This document shows, piece by piece, positions 57,055-64,000 of a stretch of DNA of 64,000 bases. Made by a program: the position numbers and the translations under genes. Source of the DNA: Vesta saturnalis (lineage: Eukaryota; Arthropoda; Insecta; Coleoptera; Lampyridae); the NCBI GenBank assembly GCA_036346205.1, contig JARFJB010001965.1, positions 2,578,001 through 2,642,000 of the forward strand. The letters are read 5' to 3'. Position 1 is the stretch's first letter, and the number at the start of each line of letters is the position of its first letter. Under the pieces are notes generated by a model that was given only the letters and a program-made list of their open reading frames with translations, made no database searches and was not told the DNA's origin.

Positions 57055-57109
57055 ATTTATGTATTTAATAAAAATTTTTAATTACATATTTACCTTTGAA
57101 CTTATTCGT

Positions 57110-57440
57110 TTATAACAAAATCTTATAATAATTGACATTAAACAGTACATGAATTTGCTGTGCCGTTATTTCATATAAGTGCATTGCAACTTCCCTAAGA
57201 AATGGTTTCGATATGAATGGTGGTACCTTCTTTTCAGTTACTTGTGCTTCGAAAATGACTTGCTCCTGCTGGTTCGTGTCCTGGTTTGACCGAGTGAGCT
57301 TGTCCCACAACGGCTCATTAAAGGTGGAATGCATTATATTATGTTGCCTTTCTTTTTTAAACAAATCTATTCTCAAGTTTTCAACTTCAAGTTGAAGTCT
57401 TAGTTTTTTTTCAATTTATTGGCTGTAAAAGGAAAAAACA
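57110..57440 (-). pseudogene. Coiled-coil C-terminus of a probable Harbinger ORF2 partner protein
   Basis: The minus frame carries a heptad-like segment KKLRLQLEVENLRIDLFKKE followed by RQHNIMHSTFNEPLWDKLTR and a C-terminus ending VNYYKILL. A pyrimidine tract and CAG just upstream (57430-57442 on the plus strand) could be a splice acceptor. The position next to the Harbinger transposase and the coiled coil suggest the Myb/SANT partner, but the SANT domain itself is not seen here. The function is inference. Confidence 0.4.
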
Positions 57441-58430
57441 TTTAAAGAAAGGGAAAACCAGGTCAGAAGGGCTACGGCCGGGGCGATAGGGTTTTGCCGC
57501 CTAGCCCCTGGATGTCTGTCGTAGAGGGCGTGCGGTCCTTCTCGGAGAGGAGGGATCGTAACGGTATGAGAACAGAATAGGGGCGCCAGTGACTCGCTAT
57601 ATTCGCCCGCACTTGACCAGCAAGTGCCGAAGATGGTGGTTCACAATCTCCTAGCCTACTTGACTTACCTGGTAACCAGCAACTGATTGCACTCGTATAT
57701 TTTGCAGTTAAATGGTTAAACAAATAATCAAACAAACTTTCAACACAGACCAAAATAACATCGTTTATTGACAAAACGCATCCACCACCAAAGATATTCA
57801 TACAGGGGCCTGAAGGGCCCTCCACAAATTAAATCTTTCAATTTACCAAAGTACAGGTTAAAACCCAACTTACCCAATTTATTTACAAATTATTTACAGA
57901 GATGCTTATTTAAATTCTGAAATTTATTTGTCGCCCTGTACGTATATACGACGCTAACCTAACAAGTACGTTATCTGCAAATTTCTCGCTTTTAATTACG
58001 TTACAAAACCAATAAACAAAGATCCCTAGCTACTGATTAAACTGTACAATTCGACAACGCCGCTTTAAATCTTATTTTGCAGACAAAGGCATTTACGATA
58101 ATTGGTGCGCTCCAACGCGGTAGATACTAACAGCGTTCGAATTCGATAATACATCGGTATGTAGCATATCGCATTCTATAATTGCGGTTAATGTATCGGA
58201 TACATTTACCCGATACACAATTCATGAATCGGTAAACGAGACGATACTTTCCGGTAAATGCTTAGAACATATAAAAAAAAAAAATGTTTTATATTCTAAG
58301 GGTAAATGTGTAAACATAACCTATAAAAGCTATTTGGTTATTCCAAGAAAATGAGTTGTACTATAGTTCATTGTTCCAAGAACAAGCTAGAAACAAGGTT
58401 AAAAAGATCCCAAAAAACAATTTCAGAAAA
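57441..58430. other. GC-richer non-coding stretch
   Basis: 57470-57830 is markedly GC-richer than its surroundings. Its 117-codon minus ORF (57472-57825) has no recognised domain. CGCCCTGTACGTATATACGA near 57931 and palindromic TATCGGATACATTTACCCGA near 58193 stand out, but I cannot name a feature. It may be part of an LTR or untranslated retroelement end. Confidence 0.35.
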
Positions 58431-59408
58431 ATGAACCGGGCTATACAACCCATAATGGATATAAACAATAAAATTGTTTTGGATGAGGATGGAAACATTT
58501 ATGTATATAATAATTTCAGTAAGTGACAATATAAAAATGAATATCATAATCACATTATTATTTTCTGTACCTATTTTAGATAAAACTACTGGTTATATGG
58601 CAGACACTCCAGAAAATAGAACTTTTTTAAATATAGCATACAGTGAAGAAACATGAATGCCAACAGTCGAAAACCAATCAGTTCAACCAGGATCACAAGT
58701 TGAATTGACCGAACGAAAAACAGAACGTAAATATTATTTAGTACATCAATATACAAAAGGTAAATATTTTTACCTCAACTCTGTATTGTTTATTTTTAGT
58801 ATTTAATAGTGAGTCGAATGATAGAGCTCAGAGGTAGACTTACGAAGCTATACTCTTATCACTAAGATTATACGAGGACAATCTAAATTTATTTAAAACA
58901 GCAAAGAAGACCAACAAATCGGTATGGAATAGTATAGCCAAAAATATGACGTCATACGAATATTCTTTTACTGGAGAGCAGTTAACATAAAATTTAGGAA
59001 CCTAAAGAAAACATACAAAAGGATCGTTGACAATAATAGTGAAACCGGAAGAGGACACATTACATGCGGTTACTTTGACATATGTGATAAAATTTTTTGG
59101 ACAATCTGCTGATATTGCACCAATTTCCACAGCGAGCAATATAAATGGATATTCTTCCAGGTCTTCGAGACCTCCAACACCAAGTACTTCTTGAATGGTA
59201 AAGTATATTTTAATTATTTGAGCTTTCCTAAACGTACATTCATTACAGAGTACTGATTCAAGTATATACACCATCTCATACCATTACGAAAAGGTCTGCA
59301 GTTCAAGAACCTGATTGGGTTAAAACCCTGCGCCCAGAAGTAGCAAAACGTCACGCCGAAAAAATGGCAGTTCTTAAAGAAATTGTAGATTTATTAAAAG
59401 AAAAATAA
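58431..59408 (+). pseudogene. Multi-exon Myb/SANT-like gene (probable Harbinger ORF2 type)
   Basis: Four exons can be joined in phase. A 58431-58518 is MNRAIQPIMDINNKIVLDED. B 58580-58759 is KTTGYMADTPENRTFLNIAY to LVHQYTK. C 58800 to about 59197 is TYEAILLSLRLYEDNLNLFK, KSVWNSIAKNM, then FRNLKKTYKRIVDNNSETGR. D 59249-59408 is AVQEPDWVKTLRPEVAKRHA to LLKEK then TAA. Exon C has the pattern of a Myb/SANT-like DNA-binding domain: W, LY-x-x-N, W-x-x-IA, N-x-x-K-x-Y. The first Trp codon is a TAG stop, a TGA lies at the end of exon B's IAYSEET, and at least one frameshift is present. Such proteins partner Harbinger transposases, but host MSANTD genes look alike. Confidence 0.65.
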
Positions 59409-59605
59409 ATATATAAGTTATACATAATATATATTGTTATACCTATACATTATAACCTTATATTTATAAACCTTAAACCTATTAAGCAATTTTAAAAATA
59501 TATAAATACATAAGTTGTACATAACATATATAATACCTTCCTATATGTTATAATCTTATATATATAAACCTTATACCTCTTTAAGTAATAATTTGAAAAA
59601 TCATT
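59409..59605. repeat. Two tandem ~97-bp AT-rich units
   Basis: AAGTT-TACATAA and ATAACCTTATATTTATAAAC with CCTTAAACCT recur at similar order from 59413 and from 59510. The units differ at many positions. Confidence 0.6.
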
Positions 59606-59689
59606 TAGAAGAGATGTTGCCTTGTTTTGTAATTTACTTATATAAAAAGGATACTACTTATTGTATTACCCTTGATAATTGAAGGGTCC

Positions 59690-59960
59690 GATGGATGAAG
59701 GAGGTAACACATTTTTTCAAAAAGTAACATTTTTGCATGAATGAAGGAGACATATGACCAACTGTCACTTACTGCCGACTTTGACTCTAACATACATGAA
59801 ATTGTGAAGTTAACAGATGGCTAAAGGAGATAACTGACATAGTTTACTCGATTTCTGATGAATGAATGAGGTAACTGGCATCACTTGTCTCCTTTATTCA
59901 TATTAGGTATGAGTTGTCTCCTTCATCCGGATAAGACTGTAGTCACCTCCTTTATCCATA
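59690..59960. repeat. Cluster of seven GGAGGTAAC-like boxes in two orientations
   Basis: Direct boxes are GATGAAGGAGGTAACA (59691), GAATGAAGGAGACATA (59738), GCTAAAGGAGATAACTG (59820) and GAATGAATGAGGTAACTG (59861). Inverted boxes are TTGTCTCCTTTATTC (59888), TTGTCTCCTTCATCC (59913) and GTCACCTCCTTTATCC (59943). All lie about 100-360 bp upstream of the multi-exon gene at 60052. Such clusters can be binding sites or subterminal repeats. Confidence 0.6.
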
Positions 59961-60051
59961 AATAAAAGTGCAAATTATTAAACGTCACGTTTATATCTGG
60001 TCCCAAGTTTGTTGTGTTTTTTCGTGGTTTATGTTAAAATAAAGTCTGAAA

Positions 60052-62329
60052 ATGCCTTTGAGAGGGAAGATGTTAGTTGGGATAACTCTTGAAGAAAAAC
60101 CCACTGAAGACAGCCAAGATTCTGCAAAAGTTATGCATCATAACCTCAAAAATATTGTACCAGCAAATAAACAAGGTAAGGAAAGAAAATAAAAATACTT
60201 TACATTGTAAAATTTGTATAAATCGATTATTAAAATATCTTGTGTAACTAACATTTTCACTGCACTCTTTTTAAACATATTGAAATAATATATTCTCATT
60301 AATACAAAGTATTTAAAAAAACATAAATGTTTTTGTTGTTTGATTAGGATTCAACTAATCACAAACGTCCTAGGTGCTAAAATTGATTGACCTTTTTAAT
60401 AAAAAATATTTTTTCTCGTACACTGTTCTCTTTAAATTACAAGAAACAAAGTAGTAAAATTACTAAAAAGTCTAAAAACGACTTTAATGTGAGTTCAGTT
60501 TTATTTTCGAATTTCAACAAAGCGATATTTCTGGTTTTAATATTGGTCCCTAATATATCAAGTTTAATCTTAGTTTTTAGTTATAATATATTATATATAT
60601 ATTTATATATATATTTTAATTTTAGGTCCAGAGATGTCATCTGAACTAATAGATAGAAGCAAGAAAGTAGAAGCACACTTTTCAGTCGATACTTCTGGTA
60701 AGCTAGAAATAGATCGTCTAAAATATTTCAAAATATTCATGCATTTTCTTATAACAATATGAAACACAACATGTGAATCATTTATTCTGTTATTATTTCA
60801 GATTCAATGATGACAAATCGCAAAAGAGAAAGCACTTTCCTATCAGGAAATATTAGCAGTGGTAAGTAATTGAATGATTTCGGATTGTAATTTAATTTCA
60901 TCAACACGTTATATTTGAGGGGATATTTCAAACGGCGAGGACGAGCCATTTCCTGGCTCTGACAACGATGAATTTTTTCCAGGTTCTTCCACTGATTCTA
61001 CATCAGAATGAGGCGGAAATAGTTGTGAGAAAGCTGACTAAAAACGGAGAACGTTATGCGCACGTAGAAAGAAATTACCATAAGAGAGACGAAAGTAGAC
61101 AAAAACATATCACAGAAACTAATAGAAATATGAATACACTTGAATATATTACAATAAATATGAACAGGGCAAGCCAAGAAAATGAAAATAGAAATTCAAC
61201 AAGAAAACCAAATGATATTGCAAGTGACATAGAAAATAATATCATCAATAATACTGAACTTAATGAGAATTCGGACGAAAGCAGGAATGATATGAAGCAA
61301 ACCAGGAAGGATAAAAAGAAAAGTAGGAAAAGGCTCTACAATCAGAATGAATGGAAGAGGAAAAAAGCAGCAATCGTACGGGAAAACGGTTTGCCCTATA
61401 TAAGTCAGAAAGGTAAGCAAATTCAAGGGAAGGAAGTAAATGAGAATTGCTTATGTACTGAGAAGTGTCCAAAAAAATGTAGCGTAAAAGTTTGTGCCGA
61501 AAATAGAAGAAAGCTGCTTTCAACGTTTTACAAACTAGATATTAACTCTAAAAATATATTTTTATTCAAATGCATGGCGATTAAATCTCCAGCAAGACCA
61601 CAGAAGAATGCTACAAACCATAAATCTTCTACATTTAGATATACTATTAATGTCGACAAAAATGCTATATCCGTCTGTAAAAAGGCATTCTGCTCAATTT
61701 TCCAAATTGGAAAAAAGAAAGTAGAATATATACAAAATTCTATAAAAAAAGGTCTTTCAGCACCTGCTCAGGATGCCAGAGGTAAACATAATACCAGACC
61801 ACATAAACTGGCAGATGAAGTACTGAAATACATAACTGATCATATTAGTTCTTTCCCATCCGAATCATCCCATTATTCCAGGAACAATAATCCATACAAA
61901 CTATATCTTTCGCCCCAGTTAAACATTTCGAAAATGTTTCGATTATATGAGGAAAAGTGTCGTGAAGACAATATGGAGCCCCGTTTTCTTGTGAAGTACT
62001 CAACTTATGCTAAAATTTTTGCTACAAAATTCAATTTGTCCTTTCGACAACCTCGCAGTGACACCTGCAGCACTTGCGATAGTGGAAATAATAGCGAGGA
62101 GCATAAAGAAAACTATGAGTTAGCTTTTGCGATGCAGCGTGAAGATCGTTCACTAGCAAAAACTAGTGATGAAGTTTTGTACCTAACGGTTGATTTACAG
62201 CAGACCCTTCCTCTTCCCCGTTTGACAACGTCCAAGGCATTCTATTTGAGACAAATGTGGCTGTACAATTTAGGCGTACATCTGATCACCAAAGAGAGGA
62301 AGGGGCTAACTTTTTCACTTGGACCATAG
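60052..62329 (+). pseudogene. Multi-exon gene with the longest ORF in the window; probable transposon-derived protein
   Basis: Exons 60052-60175, 60626-60697, 60802-60861 and 60920-62329 are separated by GT-AG introns, all in phase 1. The N-terminus starts MPLRGKMLVGITLEEKPTED. The acidic SNGEDEPFPGSDNDEFFPGS then hits TGA near 61010, so the open 453-codon frame (60968-62329) is reached only after a shift. That frame has a basic linker (TRKDKKKSRKRLYNQNEWKR), a Cys cluster (CLCTEKCPKKCSVKVC), PRSDTCSTCDSGN and LYLTVDLQQTLPLPRLTTSK. I remember very similar uncharacterised proteins as multicopy families in insects, with an acidic DLQ block and an RNase H-like pattern further on. Here it stops soon after YNLGVHL, and out-of-frame pieces follow to about 62500. 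Function unproven. Confidence 0.6.
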
Positions 62330-62915
62330 AATAAATAAGGTAAAGAAGTTCAATGCTGTGAAAGAACATGTGGTAGGTTTCAAGTTGCCCGACTACAACG
62401 TGGCTAAATTTTTGACACCTAGCGGCCGGGCAAGAAATTAAAACTACCCGTTTCAGAGATAAATGTTGCAGGTTTCTTTAATTTTACCTGAAGTCAAGGA
62501 TGGCCATGTTGCCAAAGTTAACAGAAAATTTTTTAAATGCTGCCTTTTTTGTATTAATATACAATAAACTAGATATTGTTAAAAAATCTACTTAAAAAAA
62601 TTGTTATTCCTTGCGCTCTATGAAATATTAATTTAACGAATAGTCATTACTTCTGAATCCGTGTTTTTATATAATTTTATTTTATAATTTTATATAATAT
62701 AATAACTTATTTTATTGAAAGATCTATTTTTGATTGTAGGTACTTTGTGTGCATATAGCAATTGGAAATGTTAATTAATTAAATAATTAAAGGATTAGAA
62801 ACTATGATTACGTTACAATTTCAAACAATGTTAGTTATTAGTTTATAACTGTAGCTTCAAGTGGTTGGTTCTTTAGTGAGTTTAGCAGTTGTTATAAATT
62901 GTTTTTATTGTTAAA
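62330..62915. other. Decayed 3' part and AT-rich spacer
   Basis: 62335-62530 still reads as broken C-terminal pieces of the preceding gene (for example VVGFKLPDYNVAKFLTPSGR in another frame). The rest is AT-rich without features. Confidence 0.45.
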
Positions 62916-64000
62916 ATGGCCTTCTGTGCTTATTTAGAGTGTACGCAAACACGTAAAACTAATTCGAAAATAAGTTTTTTCCGGTTTCCAACTAATGAAC
63001 GAAAAACTGATTGGTTGAATAATTGTGGAAATCGTAATTTTTTTGATTTAACCAATGAACAGTTGCATGAAAAAAGAGTGTGTGCCCTCCACTTCTTAGA
63101 TAAACATTTTGTGAATGTGAATAAAAATAGACTTGTTCACGATGCGGTACTTGTGAACTATAAATCTGGCCAATTGTTGCATGAAAACCTGCATAATAGA
63201 AGTCACCGGAAAAGTTGACGTTAACAAAGAACGGACCTAGAAAATGTTATGGAAATTCCAATCCAGATTCTGGCCTTTCTGCGCATTTCTTTATAGAGGA
63301 TACTTCCCAATCTCCCGAGCGATTAACCACTTACGAAAATACGCAAAACATAAAGGTAAGTTATTTACTTTTTGGTAATCTTGCATATTTTATAATATTC
63401 ATATCTACGCTTTTATTTTTACATAATTTTTAGTAGCTTTACAATACAATACGTTATTGTCCACAGTTTTATTGTTGTTAGTAAATCATGGTCATAACAA
63501 TTTCTTGACTACAAATACATCAAATAATTAAATTATAGTTATTAATTTGTTGCTCCCGTTAGTGAGAATTAAATCTCTTCAATTTTTACTTTTCATAGAT
63601 ATGGGATATCACTACTTGACTTTAATTTTATTTAAATATTATAGGCTTTGTTGACTATGCAAACACCAACCAAAAAAAAGCGAGGTAGGGAAATTTCCGT
63701 CTCCTGTTACAAGCAACGCATACAAAAATTACAACGGAAAGTTGCATCAAAAAACGGCGTCATTCTGCGATTAAAAAAGAAGGTTGTTAATATTACAGCC
63801 GCTTCTGCAAGCGCGAATTTAGTGTCATTAGCAAAATCAAAAAGTGTCCGTGTTTTTATAAACATGCTGCTGTACTGTAAACGTGGTAACCCATGGAAGG
63901 AAGCAGAAAAACAACTGGCTTTAAGTCTTTATTATAAATCACCGTCCATGTATTTTTTTATGAGGAATACCTCAAAATTTACTCTTCCTTCCAAAACAAC
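62916..64000 (+). pseudogene. THAP/P-element-like transposase, 5' part, truncated by window end
   Basis: Exon 1 begins MAFCAYLECTQTRKTNSKIS. It has the C2CH THAP zinc-finger pattern (C4, C9, Trp in TDWLNNCG, and CALHF), with the usual FFRFP and a VCALHFLDKHF end. A frameshift near 63215 moves the frame to RKCYGNSNPDSGLSAHF. The exon ends at 63355 before GTAAGT, and exon 2 starts at 63645 after TATAG, in phase. Exon 2 has a basic coiled-coil region (SCYKQRIQKLQRKVASKNGV) and then QLALSLYYKSPSMYFFMRNT, the start of the P-element/THAP9 RNase H-like domain. The catalytic part lies beyond the window. THAP fingers bind the element ends. Confidence 0.85.
63356..63644 (+). other. Intron of the P-element-like gene
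   Basis: Donor AAAG-GTAAGT and acceptor TATTATAG, with the reading phase preserved across the junction (NTQNIK then ALLTMQTPTKKKRG). Confidence 0.75.

Larger units (their letters stand above)
56847..57073. repeat. Head-to-head tRNA-like inverted repeat
   Basis: Positions 57009-57073, the 3' half of the tRNA plus its tail, are repeated as an exact 65-base reverse complement at 56847-56911. A more diverged tRNA-like 3' half on the minus strand (GGGGCTTGAACC on the plus strand at 56964-56975) lies between them. This is a hairpin-organised set of tRNA-derived modules. Confidence 0.85.

Noticed and set aside
57472..57825. 117-codon minus ORF in a GC-rich patch
   Set aside because: No domain, no start context and no paralogue in the window. 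The GC content alone explains the open frame.

Overview
The window looks like an intergenic or heterochromatin-like stretch of an animal nuclear genome, most probably an insect. It is strongly AT-rich and no cellular gene is recognisable with confidence. It is packed with decayed transposable elements from families common in insects: DD41D mariner-like elements, other Tc1/mariner (IS630) transposases with tiny introns, pogo/Tigger, piggyBac, hAT, Harbinger, a THAP/P-element, non-LTR and Penelope-like reverse transcriptases, a gypsy-type LTR remnant primed by tRNA-Lys, and a tRNA-Ala-derived SINE. The sequence alone does not fix the species.

Layout. 1-2.5 kb: hAT tail fragment in AT-rich DNA. 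2.5-6 kb: IS630-type transposon copy 1, split by a SINE (13 positions of its target site duplicated as a 10-bp repeat) and by a hAT-type MITE with an 8-bp duplication; a second, internally deleted SINE follows. 6.1-8.5 kb: degenerate tandem repeat, then a 1.6-kb fold-back element. 8.8-11.6 kb: Jockey/CR1-like fragment, hAT fragment, dead mariner. 13.2-14.6 kb: LINE fragment between 44-bp direct repeats. 16-17.2 kb: another mariner fragment and tiny MITEs. 19.4-21.6 kb: second copy of the same LINE, then a Penelope-like RT. 21.9-26.5 kb: mariner ends and fragments, a full-length SINE with a perfect 13-bp duplication, a dispersed repeat. 26.9-28.5 kb: pogo-like transposase. 28.6-31.2 kb: element with ~370-bp inverted repeats. 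31.7-33.5 kb: second pogo-like transposase on the minus strand. 35.2-38.1 kb: IS630-type copy 2 and a 1.2-kb palindromic element. 39.1-40.9 kb: collapsed gypsy element. 41.3-45.9 kb: a Tc1/mariner-superfamily element carrying a RING-finger exon, interrupted by a 1,525-bp solo LTR. 46.8-49.2 kb: piggyBac. 49.4-54.8 kb: two mariners, one with 506-bp inverted repeats, and a 1.5-kb fold-back element. 55.7-59.4 kb: Harbinger transposase, a tRNA-like gene in a hairpin, and Myb/SANT-type ORFs. 60.1-62.3 kb: a multi-exon gene with the longest ORF in the window. 62.9-64 kb: start of a THAP/P-element transposase running off the end.

The genes do not form a pathway; the logic is nested insertion and internal deletion. 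Several insertions can be ordered because target-site duplications are still exact. The most novel candidate is the 41.3-45.9 kb element. A RING-finger exon is joined, in reading phase across an 81-bp putative intron, to an IS630-type DDE transposase. Minisatellite inverted arms surround it, and the 1.2-kb element at 36.9-38.1 kb looks like its deletion derivative.
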